Source: Hyphomicrobiales bacterium | GTDB lineage: Bacteria; Pseudomonadota; Alphaproteobacteria; Rhizobiales; CAJQND01 | Length of the DNA stretch: 64,000 nucleotides | Assembly: GCA_028285595.1 (NCBI GenBank) | Contig: JANQOW010000137.1 | Coordinates: 62,001 to 126,000 of the forward strand | Direction of reading: 5' to 3' | In this document: piece after piece, positions 49,286 to 58,065 of the stretch | Layout of the letters: each line of letters begins with the position of its first letter | Numbering within the stretch: position 1 is the first letter of the stretch | The notes under the pieces: generated by a model | The model's input: only the letters and a program-made list of their open reading frames with translations | Told to the model about the DNA's origin: nothing | The model's database searches: none | Position numbers and translations under genes: made by a program

Positions 49286-50632
49286 TCAGACCATCTGACT
49301 GCCGCGGCCAAACTCCGGATAGGCTTCAATGCCGATCTCTGCTTGGTCGAGGCCGGCCATCTCTTCTTCCTCTGTGGGACGCAGACCCATCGTGCCTTTG
49401 AGCACCAGCCAGAGCGCGGCGCTGGCTGCCGATACAAACACGCCGACTGCGATCACGCCTGTCGCCTGTGCGACAAAGTTCGCGTCCGAGTTGGTGAGCG
49501 GAACAGCCAGGGTGCCCCAGATGCCGGCCAACAGGTGGACCGGGATGGCGCCGACCACGTCGTCGATCTTGAACTTGTCGAGCATCGGCACTGCGAAGAC
49601 CACGATGGCACCACCGATACCGCCGATGATGATGGCCATCGGGACGGACGGTGTGAGCGGCTCTGCCGTGATGGCCACCAGACCGCCAAGAGCGCCGTTG
49701 AGGGCCATGGTCAGGTCAATCTTCTTGTACATCACTTGAGTGAGCACCATCGCCACAACAACACCGGCGGCAGCCGCCAGGTTGGTGTTCACGAAGATCT
49801 TGGAGACCGAAGAGACATCTTCAATGGTGCCCATAGCAAGCTGAGAGGCACCGTTGAAGCCGAACCAGCCGAGCCACAGAATGAAGGTGCCCAGCGTCGC
49901 CAGAGGCATGGAAGAGCCCGGAATGGGGCGAACTTCACCGTCGGGGCCGTATTTGCCAAGCCGCGCGCCGAGGATGATGGCGCCCGTCAGCGCTGCCCAG
50001 CCGCCGGTGGAGTGCACCAGGGTGGAGCCGGCAAAGTCGGAGAAGCCCATGTCGTCGAGCCAGCCCGTGCCCCATTCCCAGGAGCCTTGGATCGGGTAGA
50101 TGAAGCCGGTCAGTACGATGGTGAAGATAAGGAACGGCCACAGCTTGATCCGCTCAGCCAAGGTGCCGGACACGATGGAAGCGGTGGTGGCGCAGAAGAC
50201 CATCTGGAAGAACCAGTCGGACGCTGCTGAATAGTCACCGGCGTCAGCGCTGGGTTCCGGAATGTCTTTCGGCGAAAGCGTGCCGATCACATCAGCAATG
50301 ATCCAGTTGCCATCGCCCGGATACATGAGGTTGTAGCCAACAATCCAGTACATCAGGCCAGCGAGTGAGTAGAGCGCTATGTTCTTGGTGCACTGCATGG
50401 CCACGTTCTTGCTGCGCACCATGCCAGCTTCCAGCATGGCGAAGCCCGCGGCCATCCACATGACCAGAAAGCCGCCCATGAGGAACAAGAGCGTGTTCAT
50501 AATGTATTTGCCGTCGGCCGGAAGCGCGGTGCTGGCATCCTGGGCGGCGGCGGGACTTATGATAAGGGGAACTAGGGCCGCGCCGGCAAGCACGGCGGCA
50601 GTTGTGCGTCCAGTGAGGATACGGGTCGTCAT
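49286..50632 (-). CDS. amtB: ammonium transporter AmtB
   Basis: A 448-residue Amt/Rh channel with a leading hydrophobic signal-like segment and about eleven membrane helices. FAMLEAGMVRSKN, LVHSTGGWAALTGA and the conserved His pair region (GGWAALTGA and ALNGALGGLVAI) mark the pore. It imports ammonium and is blocked by GlnK. GGAGAAG before the ATG at 50632 fixes the start; a longer frame runs into glnK. It follows glnK by 19 bases. Confidence 0.95.
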   Translation of the reverse strand: MTTRILTGRTTAAVLAGAALVPLIISPAAAQDASTALPADGKYIMNTLLFLMGGFLVMWMAAGFAMLEAGMVRSKNVAMQCTKNIALYSLAGLMYWIVGYNLMYPGDGNWIIADVIGTLSPKDIPEPSADAGDYSAASDWFFQMVFCATTASIVSGTLAERIKLWPFLIFTIVLTGFIYPIQGSWEWGTGWLDDMGFSDFAGSTLVHSTGGWAALTGAIILGARLGKYGPDGEVRPIPGSSMPLATLGTFILWLGWFGFNGASQLAMGTIEDVSSVSKIFVNTNLAAAAGVVVAMVLTQVMYKKIDLTMALNGALGGLVAITAEPLTPSVPMAIIIGGIGGAIVVFAVPMLDKFKIDDVVGAIPVHLLAGIWGTLAVPLTNSDANFVAQATGVIAVGVFVSAASAALWLVLKGTMGLRPTEEEEMAGLDQAEIGIEAYPEFGRGSQMV

Positions 50633-50651
50633 CTCGATCTTCTCCAATGTC

Positions 50652-50990
<339 letters not shown>

Positions 50991-51048
50991 TCACTACACC
51001 TCCTTAGGTTAATCCTGATGAGCCTCGAGCGCCCGTCATCAGGCGTGC

Positions 51049-51062
51049 GCAAAGGAGAGGCC
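51049..51062 (-). promoter_or_regulatory. sigma-54-like promoter of glnK-amtB
   Basis: On the minus strand GG (51062-51061), ten bases and GC (51050-51049) give the invariant GG-N10-GC of -24/-12 promoters, with CTTTGC at the -12 part. Transcription would start near 51037, about 47 bases before glnK. The rest of the -24 box departs from TGGCAC. Confidence 0.5.
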
Positions 51063-51097
51063 CCCCACAGTCGGCGTTAACCATTTCAAGGTGTGTG

Positions 51098-51146
51098 CCA
51101 GTTTTGTGAAAACTGGTAAGACTCTGATTTTTCAACGAAAAACTGG
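51098..51146. promoter_or_regulatory. palindrome and extra half-site upstream of glnK
   Basis: CCAGTTTT-GTG-AAAACTGG (51098-51116) is a perfect inverted repeat. A further AAAACTGG occurs at 51139-51146, exactly 30 bases from the second arm, about three helical turns. It lies 60-110 bases upstream of the predicted glnK transcript start and lacks a T-run, so operator fits better than terminator. It does not match the NtrC consensus. Confidence 0.5.
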
Positions 51147-51214
51147 TTCTCGCGTGCCGTGACGCAGTAATTAAATGCCTATAAATTGGGCAAATAGGTT
51201 AATTTGCTTATTAA

Positions 51215-51628
51215 TTAGGCGGAATTTGCGCTGACCGAAGCAAAGGTCCGGCGCCGGGCCCGACGCATGGAACGCAGCAGAGTTACAACGATGCCGGCGA
51301 AGGCGAGGCCTAGGCCGTTGGCGGCGAAATCTGCCAGATCGGTTGTGCGGTTGAATTGACCCTGCACGATTTCGATGACACCGCTGAGATAGAAGATCAC
51401 ACCGGCCGTCAGCAGGGCGCTGGACAGGCGGCGGCGATGGTACATGGCCAAAACCCCCACCACGGCGTAACACGCAAAATGGCCGATCTTGTCCACACCC
51501 ACAAAAGAGACGAGATGGGATGGCACAGCTACAGGCAAGGAGAGGAATGACAGGGCAACGATCACGGCCCCGGCGCCCAGTGCGGCATAGTCCGTCCATC
51601 CAACGGTTCTGCTTCTGCGATAACCCAT
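51215..51628 (-). CDS. VanZ-like family membrane protein
   Basis: A 137-residue protein with four hydrophobic segments and the VanZ-like features VDKIGHFACYAVVG (Asp, Lys, His) and EIVQGQFNRTTDLADFAANGLG. VanZ gives teicoplanin resistance in enterococci; most relatives are uncharacterised. The tail is very basic. It stands alone between glnK and the fusion gene. Confidence 0.83.
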   Translation of the reverse strand: MGYRRSRTVGWTDYAALGAGAVIVALSFLSLPVAVPSHLVSFVGVDKIGHFACYAVVGVLAMYHRRRLSSALLTAGVIFYLSGVIEIVQGQFNRTTDLADFAANGLGLAFAGIVVTLLRSMRRARRRTFASVSANSA

Positions 51629-51784
51629 GTGTGGCCTCTTCAGGTTTTGATCCAGAACAAGAAGGCAGCAAGATCCGGGCCGCAGAACTTGGCTCGGTGG
51701 ACGGCGGCAAATGCCGGCAGAATCTGCGACATTACCGGTCGGACTTCATCTCGTCTTAAGACATTATAAATAGCGTGCGCCGCT

Positions 51785-53809
51785 ATGGGACAGAGTGCAC
51801 AATCCACCCCTTTGGTTCAAGCCGATGGCGCGAAGTTGAAGAAACTGCGCGCCCACGCTGCAGCCCTTTACCGCCGCGGCCAGACCAAAGCGGCGATCAA
51901 GGCGCAGCAACGGCTGGTGGAGCTTGCCGGCGAGCACGTCCAGCGCCAAGATTGGGCGTTTCTGGGGCTCTATCACTTCGCCGCCGGAGCCGAACTCAGG
52001 TGCGCCGAGATTATGGAAGAGGCGCTGCGCCAGTTTCCCGATTCCAGCGATTTTTTGAACAACGCGGTGGTGGGGTTCTTGCGAGCCGGCCAACCAGGGC
52101 GCGCTGAGCCTTATCTGCAGCGCGCGCTTGAGCGCGACCCGTCTTCGGCCATGCTGCATGATGCGGCCGCCCGGCTGTTCCTGGATCTGGGCCAGTTGGA
52201 GCGCTCGGTCCACCATGGTGGCCGGGCGCTGGAGCTAAAGGATCAGGCGGCAGCGCAGGTCGATGTCAGCGCCCATGATCTGACCCGCGTACCGGTCGCG
52301 CCATTCGACGCGAAGCGGCCCGAGCGTAACGTGATCGCCTTCTCGCTGTGGGGTGAGGATGAGCGTTATCTTGAAGGCGCGCGGCAGAATGCTGCATTGG
52401 TGCGGCATATCTATCCCGGGTGGCAATGCCGGATCTACTGCGACGAGACCGTGCCCGCCAGAGCTATCGGCGCGTTCGGGGCCGAAGGCGCTGATGTACA
52501 CCTGATGCCGCCGCAACAGCGGCTTTACGAGGGGTTGTTCTGGCGGTTCTTGGTGGCCTTTGATGACCAGGTGGAGCGCTACATTGTGCGCGATGCGGAT
52601 TCGCTCATTTCCGTGCGCGAGCGTTTGGCCGTCGAAGATTGGATCGGCTCTGCGCGCCATTTCCATGTGATGCGCGACTTCTACACCCACACCGATCCCA
52701 TGCTCGCAGGGCTCTGGGGCGGGGTGCGCGGGGCCGTGCCGGCTGGCTTGCGCGAAGACATGAAGAGCTATCTGGATGATCCCACCAAGACGGCCAACGC
52801 CGATCAGAAGTTCCTGCGGGAGAAGGTCTGGCCGGTGGCGCGGAGCAGCGTCCTGATCCATGACAGCAAGTTTGATGTGCTGGAGGCTAAACCTTATCCG
52901 CGGCACACGGCTGTTGGACGCGATGAGCTGCATCTGAGCCATATCGGCTCCAATGCGCATCTTTTGAAGAAGACCCCTCCGCGCAGTGCCACCGGGGCGG
53001 TAGACGCGCGCGAGCAATGTATCTTCACGATTGCGCCCGGGCGTTCGGGCACCGCCTATACGGCCGAGCTTCTGCAGCGCAACGTACCTGATGCGGAGGT
53101 CTATCATGAGCGCATGGGGCCTGGGCAGTTCGGGCTCCATTCGCCGGATATCTCCCACATGATGCGCTTCAACACAGAGGGCAATGTGGCGGACGTTCAC
53201 CAGTTCTGGCGCCGGAAGGCAGCGCTGATCGGCTCGGGCGCCGCGCCGGTCTACGCAGAGATCTCGCATCTTCTCGCCAAGGCGGGGCTGATGGAGAACA
53301 TCGGCCTCCTGTGCCGCACAACCCGTGTGGATGTGGTGGTGCTGCGCCGCGACATCACCAAGACCGTGCAGAGCTTTATTGCCCGCGGCGATTTCATCAA
53401 CACCGGCCTTGCTTGGGCCTTCCTACTGGACTGGAACTACCCCAAGCGGGTCATCGATCCTGAGCCGTTCAAGCCTTATGGCATGGTGGGCCGGGCCTAT
53501 TGGTACGTGGCGGAGATGTTTGCCCGCGGGGAGTTCTACAGACACAGGCTCGCCAGCATAGCGAACCTCCACTTTCATGTGGCCGACCTGAAGGAAATCT
53601 CCACCCAGAAAGGCGCTGAGCGCCTGTTCGCAGCGCTGGGCCTGCCGTCGGCGGAGGGCGGCCTGATAACCCCGGAGGCCCAGAACAAGCGCACATTGGA
53701 GCTGTTTCCTGATATGCGCGAGGAGGCTGCCCGGCTGGTGGACACATTGGCGGTGGACCCCATTGCCGAGGCCCGTGCGTTCCACGACAGAGGCGGCTGG
53801 TTGGGATAG
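51785..53809 (+). CDS. TPR - glycosyltransferase-like - sulfotransferase-like fusion protein
   Basis: A 674-residue protein with three parts. Residues about 15-155 are TPR-like helical repeats (LYRRGQTKAAIKAQQRLVE, AGQPGRAEPYLQRALERDP). Residues about 178-395 look like a GT-A type glycosyltransferase: ALVRHIYPGWQCRIYCDE and the DxD-type Asp270-Ala-Asp272 in YIVRDADSL. Residues about 412-650 look like a sulfotransferase: APGRSGTAYTAELL (417-430) as phosphosulfate loop and LRRDITKTVQSFI as 3'-phosphate site. No signal peptide. It may build and sulfate a glycan. Domain assignments rest on motifs only. Confidence 0.7.
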   Translation: MGQSAQSTPLVQADGAKLKKLRAHAAALYRRGQTKAAIKAQQRLVELAGEHVQRQDWAFLGLYHFAAGAELRCAEIMEEALRQFPDSSDFLNNAVVGFLRAGQPGRAEPYLQRALERDPSSAMLHDAAARLFLDLGQLERSVHHGGRALELKDQAAAQVDVSAHDLTRVPVAPFDAKRPERNVIAFSLWGEDERYLEGARQNAALVRHIYPGWQCRIYCDETVPARAIGAFGAEGADVHLMPPQQRLYEGLFWRFLVAFDDQVERYIVRDADSLISVRERLAVEDWIGSARHFHVMRDFYTHTDPMLAGLWGGVRGAVPAGLREDMKSYLDDPTKTANADQKFLREKVWPVARSSVLIHDSKFDVLEAKPYPRHTAVGRDELHLSHIGSNAHLLKKTPPRSATGAVDAREQCIFTIAPGRSGTAYTAELLQRNVPDAEVYHERMGPGQFGLHSPDISHMMRFNTEGNVADVHQFWRRKAALIGSGAAPVYAEISHLLAKAGLMENIGLLCRTTRVDVVVLRRDITKTVQSFIARGDFINTGLAWAFLLDWNYPKRVIDPEPFKPYGMVGRAYWYVAEMFARGEFYRHRLASIANLHFHVADLKEISTQKGAERLFAALGLPSAEGGLITPEAQNKRTLELFPDMREEAARLVDTLAVDPIAEARAFHDRGGWLG

Positions 53810-53826
53810 GGCCAAGCGCTCTTGCC

Positions 53827-54618
53827 CTAATTAGCTGCCGCGCCCGCCTTAACCTCCGGATCGTAATCGTAGTGCCAGGGCTCAAACGGGGTCTGTAGAG
53901 GACCGACAAACGAGGGGCCGGCCGCCTTTATGCTGGCGTTCAGCTTCTCAGCCCAGCCCTCTTCCTGCCAGACCTTTTCGATGTCGGTGAGGCGGGTGCC
54001 GGCGAAAATCTTGCCGTCTTTCATGATCTGAAAATCCACGGCCCTGGCGCGGCCGTGGCGCGACATGCCTGGGGCGGCCAGATAGGCGCGGCGGGTGACT
54101 TTGAACCCTCTCAGCCAGGTCCAGAACTTTTTCGGCTCCCACTTGGCGGGCTCTTCGCCTTCCGGCTCAAACGTCTCTTTCCAGGCTTTGAAGATCTCCT
54201 CGGCAGCGACGCCGACCGAGCTGTTCTTGTTCCAGTTTTTGATTTGAACATCGAGGCTGCGCACCCGCGTGCCGGCGTAAAGCTCATAGCCGGGGTTGGC
54301 GGCGGCGAAGTGGGCCACGACCTCACCGACCTCCGCCAGCAGGGCTTCTTGCTCGGCCGAGCCGCGATAAGCTCTGATCTGCTTCTCCGTCCAGCTCCAG
54401 CGTTGCACCAGGGGTGTTCGCGAGCGGGCATAGCTGCGCAGTGCGAGCAGGCGGCGGCCCAGGTCTGGGATCTGCAGAAGCGTGTCTTTGGCAGGTGAAT
54501 CCGAGAGGTCTTCAAAGATGCTTTCCAGCCGGCTCGGCTCCTCCGCCCGGGCCACAGGGGCGCCGGTGAAGCTCAAGACCAGCAAAACGAGTGCGCAGCG
54601 GCGCATGACCCCCGTCAT
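53827..54618 (-). CDS. VanY-like M15 family peptidase, exported
   Basis: A 263-residue exported protein. A signal peptide ends near residue 25 (APVARA-EE). The C-terminal domain has SRHGRARAVDF, corresponding to SxHxxGxAxD with Ala for Gly, and EPWHYDYD, giving the zinc ligands His, Asp, His and the catalytic Glu of M15 D,D-carboxypeptidases. Likely acts on peptidoglycan side chains. The gph gene ends three bases before its... start region on the same strand, so the two form a unit with gph first. Confidence 0.82.
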   Translation of the reverse strand: MTGVMRRCALVLLVLSFTGAPVARAEEPSRLESIFEDLSDSPAKDTLLQIPDLGRRLLALRSYARSRTPLVQRWSWTEKQIRAYRGSAEQEALLAEVGEVVAHFAAANPGYELYAGTRVRSLDVQIKNWNKNSSVGVAAEEIFKAWKETFEPEGEEPAKWEPKKFWTWLRGFKVTRRAYLAAPGMSRHGRARAVDFQIMKDGKIFAGTRLTDIEKVWQEEGWAEKLNASIKAAGPSFVGPLQTPFEPWHYDYDPEVKAGAAAN

Positions 54619-54621
54619 GAC

Positions 54622-55293
54622 TTACTCCATCAGTATGTCAATGGCTCCAATCAGTTCATCGAAGTGATCTATTACGTGATCTGCGCCGAGCTCTCTGGGC
54701 GGAATGTCCGTGTAGCCAAAACTGACAGCGATGGACTTTACGCCCGCGTCCTTGGCTGCATCGATATCGTTGTGACTGTCGCCGACCATGATCGTCCGGG
54801 CCGCATCGCCCCCCACCCGTCCAATGGTGCCCAGCACATGCCCGCCATCCGGTTTTCGGATGGGTAAGGTGTCGCCGCCAATAACGACGCCAAAATGGTG
54901 GTCCAGCTCAATCTGCCGCAAGAGTGAGTGAGACAGCTCTTCAAACTTGTTCGTGCACACGGCCATGAGCGCTTCGCGCTGCGCCAAACTCATAAGGGCT
55001 TCGCGCACGCCGGGGAAGGGGACCGTGTTCGCCGCGATATTGGCGCCGTAATGGTCAAGATATTCCGGCAGCATGGCTTTGAGCTCTTCGCGGGTGGCGG
55101 GCTCGCCTGTGGCGGCCATCATTCTTTCCATGAGCACAAGCGCGCCCTTGCCCACCATGGAGCGCACATCATCCAGAGACACTTGTGCACGGCCGCGGCG
55201 GCGCAGCAGCTCATTGCCTGTAGCGGCAAGGTCCGGAGCGGAGTCCACCAAGGTGCCGTCCAGATCGAAAATGATGCAGAGAGGTTTCGTCAT
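54622..55293 (-). CDS. gph: phosphoglycolate phosphatase (HAD family)
   Basis: A 223-residue HAD hydrolase: IIFDLDGTLVDSAPDLAATGNELL is motif I with the Asp nucleophile and the Gph-typical cap start, CTNKFEELS motif II, KPDGGH motif III (Lys) and MVGDSHNDIDAAKDAG motif IV. It removes 2-phosphoglycolate. ATG at 55293 fits the family. It lies divergent from gabD (90-base gap) and just upstream of the M15 peptidase gene. Confidence 0.88.
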   Translation of the reverse strand: MTKPLCIIFDLDGTLVDSAPDLAATGNELLRRRGRAQVSLDDVRSMVGKGALVLMERMMAATGEPATREELKAMLPEYLDHYGANIAANTVPFPGVREALMSLAQREALMAVCTNKFEELSHSLLRQIELDHHFGVVIGGDTLPIRKPDGGHVLGTIGRVGGDAARTIMVGDSHNDIDAAKDAGVKSIAVSFGYTDIPPRELGADHVIDHFDELIGAIDILME

Positions 55294-55382
55294 GGGCGCT
55301 TTCTTGCTGGGCTTGGTCCGTGCTAATGAAGGCGCCAAAGAGCACGCCCGCACTATGCGGTCAACAGGAGGACGCGCTTACC

Positions 55383-56837
55383 ATGGATACCCTCAACGAT
55401 AAATCCCTCATCAAGGACAAGTGCCTGATCGCCGGCAAATGGATCGGCGGTTCTGAGACAGCCGATGTGATCAACCCGGCCACCGGCGAAGTGATCACCA
55501 CCGTGCCGCGCCTGGGCGCCAAAGAAACCGAGGAGGCGATTGCCGGGGCGGCTGAAGCCATGAAGGGCTGGGCCAAGAAGACCGCCAAGGAACGCTCAAT
55601 CGTCTTGCGCCGCTGGTACGACCTGATGATGGAGAACCAGGACGATCTCGCCCGCATCATGACCGCCGAGCAGGGCAAGCCCCTGGCCGAGGCCAAGGGT
55701 GAGGTGGTGTATGGCGCTTCGTTCACCGAGTTCTATGCCGAAGAAGCCAAGCGGATCTATGGGGAGACCATTCCCAGCCATAAGCCGGACGCGCGCATTG
55801 TGGTGCAGCGCCAGCCGATCGGTGTGGTTGCGGCCATCACCCCATGGAACTTCCCGATGGCGATGATCACCCGGAAAGTGTCGCCGGCCCTGGCGGCAGG
55901 ATGCGGGGTGGTGTGTAAGCCGGCCAGCGATACGCCGCTGACCGCCTTGGCGATTGCCGAATTGGCCAACCGCGCCGGCCTGCCTGAGGGGCTCTTCAGT
56001 GTCATCACCGGCAGCGCCGGAGCCATTGGCGGTGCGCTCACATCGTCCGACACGGTCAAGGCGCTGACCTTCACCGGCTCCACGGAAATCGGCCGTGTGC
56101 TCATGGAGCAGTGTGCCGCGACGATCAAGAAAGTGGACCTGGAGCTGGGCGGCAACGCGCCCTTCATCGTCTTTGATGACGCCGATCTGGATGCGGCGGT
56201 CACGGGCGCCATGGCCTCCAAGTACCGCAACGCCGGACAGACCTGCGTGTGCGCCAACCGGATCCTGGTGCAGGACGGGGTTTACGACACGTTTTCGGAG
56301 AAGCTGGCCAAGGCGGTGATGGACTTGAAGGTGGGCCAGGGCACCGAAGTTGGCGTTACCACGGGCCCGCTGATCAATGCGGCCGCCATCGAGAAGGTGG
56401 AAGAACATGTTCAGGATGCGGTTGCCAATGGTGCTGAGATCGTCGTGGGCGGTAAGGCCCATGAGTTGGGCGGCAACTTCTATCAGCCCACGGTGCTGAA
56501 GAATGTCACCACCAAGATGCTGGTGACCAACGAAGAGACCTTCGGCCCTGTGGCACCGCTTTTCCGCTTCAAAACCGAGCAGGAAGCCATCGATCTGGCC
56601 AACGATACCGAGTTTGGCCTCGCCTCTTACTTCTACAGCCGGGACATCGGCCGGTGCTGGCGGGTGGCCGAGGCGCTGGAGACCGGTATCGTGGGCATCA
56701 ACGAGGGTATCATCTCCACCGAAGTTGCGCCCTTTGGCGGGGTCAAGCAGTCGGGCCTCGGGCGCGAGGGCTCGCACCACGGCATCACCGAGTTCACCGA
56801 GATAAAGTATATGCTGATGGGCGGGCTCGACAGCTAA
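55383..56837 (+). CDS. gabD: NAD(P)-dependent succinate-semialdehyde dehydrogenase
   Basis: A 484-residue aldehyde dehydrogenase. ITPWNFPMAMITRK binds cofactor, ELGGNAPFIVFDDAD carries the general-base Glu, NAGQTCVCANRILVQ the nucleophilic Cys, and the end SHHGITEFTEIKYM is typical of GabD. It oxidises succinate semialdehyde to succinate, and family members also accept glutarate semialdehyde. AGGAGG before the ATG at 55383 fixes the start. rpiA follows after 9 bases. Confidence 0.93.
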   Translation: MDTLNDKSLIKDKCLIAGKWIGGSETADVINPATGEVITTVPRLGAKETEEAIAGAAEAMKGWAKKTAKERSIVLRRWYDLMMENQDDLARIMTAEQGKPLAEAKGEVVYGASFTEFYAEEAKRIYGETIPSHKPDARIVVQRQPIGVVAAITPWNFPMAMITRKVSPALAAGCGVVCKPASDTPLTALAIAELANRAGLPEGLFSVITGSAGAIGGALTSSDTVKALTFTGSTEIGRVLMEQCAATIKKVDLELGGNAPFIVFDDADLDAAVTGAMASKYRNAGQTCVCANRILVQDGVYDTFSEKLAKAVMDLKVGQGTEVGVTTGPLINAAAIEKVEEHVQDAVANGAEIVVGGKAHELGGNFYQPTVLKNVTTKMLVTNEETFGPVAPLFRFKTEQEAIDLANDTEFGLASYFYSRDIGRCWRVAEALETGIVGINEGIISTEVAPFGGVKQSGLGREGSHHGITEFTEIKYMLMGGLDS

Positions 56838-56846
56838 GCTGCCACG

Positions 56847-57539
56847 ATGACGCAAGATGAACTGAAGAAAGCGGCCGCTGAGGCGGCCCTGGTGCATGTG
56901 CGAGATGGCATGACGCTGGGGCTCGGCACCGGGTCAACGGCGCGTCCGTTTGTGGATCTGGTGGGCGGCCTTGTGGCGGACGGGCTGAACGTCACCTGTG
57001 TCCCCACGTCTGAGGTCACCGCCGCACAGGCGCGGGGGCTTGGCATCCCGCTCTCCACGCTTGATGAAACTCCGCACCTTGATGTGACCGTGGATGGGGC
57101 CGACGAATTGGACGACCGCTTGCGCCTCATCAAAGGTGGGGGCGGGGCCTTGCTGCGCGAAAAGATCGTGGCCAGTGCTTCGGATGAAATGGTGGTGATT
57201 GCTGATGCCTCCAAGCATGTGGAGATGCTGGGAGCCTTTGCTCTGCCCATCGAAGTGGTGCAGTTCGGTGCCCAGGTGACCGTCGGCAAGGTGGCCGCGA
57301 TCTTGAGCGAGCTCAAGCTGACGCCGGACGTGCGCCGGCGCGAAGGCAACGATGGGCCTTTTATCACCGATGGCGGAAACTTCATCTTCGATTGCCACCT
57401 GGAGCGCCTGCCCAATCCCGAAGAGCTGGCCTCCGCCCTCGAAGCGCAGACCGGCGTGGTGGAGCATGGTCTGTTCTTAGGGCTCGCCGCGCGGGCCTAT
57501 GTGGCCGGACCTGACGGCGTGAAGGAGCTGACGGCCTAG
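56847..57539 (+). CDS. rpiA: ribose-5-phosphate isomerase A
   Basis: A 230-residue RpiA interconverting ribose 5-phosphate and ribulose 5-phosphate. GLGTGSTARPFVDLV is the phosphate loop, DGADELDDRLRLIKGGGGALLREKIVA contains the catalytic residues, and DGGNFIFDC follows. Normal length. It lies between gabD and a DUF2059 gene, all within 10 bases of each other. Confidence 0.95.
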   Translation: MTQDELKKAAAEAALVHVRDGMTLGLGTGSTARPFVDLVGGLVADGLNVTCVPTSEVTAAQARGLGIPLSTLDETPHLDVTVDGADELDDRLRLIKGGGGALLREKIVASASDEMVVIADASKHVEMLGAFALPIEVVQFGAQVTVGKVAAILSELKLTPDVRRREGNDGPFITDGGNFIFDCHLERLPNPEELASALEAQTGVVEHGLFLGLAARAYVAGPDGVKELTA

Positions 57540-57548
57540 GAAAGGAAA

Positions 57549-58052
57549 ATGCAGATGAAAGTGAAACTCTTCGGAATGTGTGCCGCGCTCAGTGCTCTTG
57601 TCCTGGCCGGCCCGGTTTTGGCCGAACAACCCTCGGCCCAGCACGTGAAGGCCGCGCGTGAGATGCTGCGCCTGACGGAAGCCGATAAAATGTTCAACGG
57701 GGTTCTTCCGGTGCTGTTGAAGCAGCAGATGGAGTTGGTGAAACAGCTTAAACCCACCATTTCGCCTGAGGCTTTGCAGCGTTTTGAGGTCTTGTTTGTG
57801 GCCGAAGCCAAAAAGGGCATCCAGAAGGTGATGGACGATGTGGCCGTGGTCTATGCCGAAGCGCTGAGCGAACAAGAGCTTGGCGAGATTGCCGCATTTT
57901 ATAAGAGCCCTGTCGGGCGCAAGATGATTGAGATCAAGCCGGAGATGGCCCAGAAAGCCATGAAGATCGGCATCGCCTGGGGCCAGGAAGTTGGCTCCAT
58001 CGTGGGCGAGAAGGTGATCGAGCAGTTGAAGGAAGAAGGCCACACGTTTTAG
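57549..58052 (+). CDS. DUF2059 domain periplasmic protein
   Basis: A 167-residue exported helical protein. The signal peptide ends near residue 25 (GPVLA-EQ). The DUF2059 part includes YAEALSEQELGEIAAFYKSPVGRKMIEI near 108-135. Function unknown in the family. The second ATG (57555) is an equally likely start, with AAAGGAAAA just before. It is linked to rpiA (9-base gap) and followed by the bicupin gene (13-base gap). Confidence 0.88.
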   Translation: MQMKVKLFGMCAALSALVLAGPVLAEQPSAQHVKAAREMLRLTEADKMFNGVLPVLLKQQMELVKQLKPTISPEALQRFEVLFVAEAKKGIQKVMDDVAVVYAEALSEQELGEIAAFYKSPVGRKMIEIKPEMAQKAMKIGIAWGQEVGSIVGEKVIEQLKEEGHTF

Positions 58053-58065
58053 GGAGAGCGCCGAT

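Noticed and set aside
51098-51116. Terminator for the VanZ-like gene
   Set aside because: The stem is AT-rich with no T-run after it on either strand, and it lies inside the glnK upstream region.
52235-53269. 344-codon open frame on the minus strand
   Set aside because: It is antisense to the fusion gene and shows no domain features.
55596-56897. 433-codon open frame on the minus strand
   Set aside because: It lies opposite gabD in full and reads as a His/Arg-rich shadow. gabD has all catalytic motifs.
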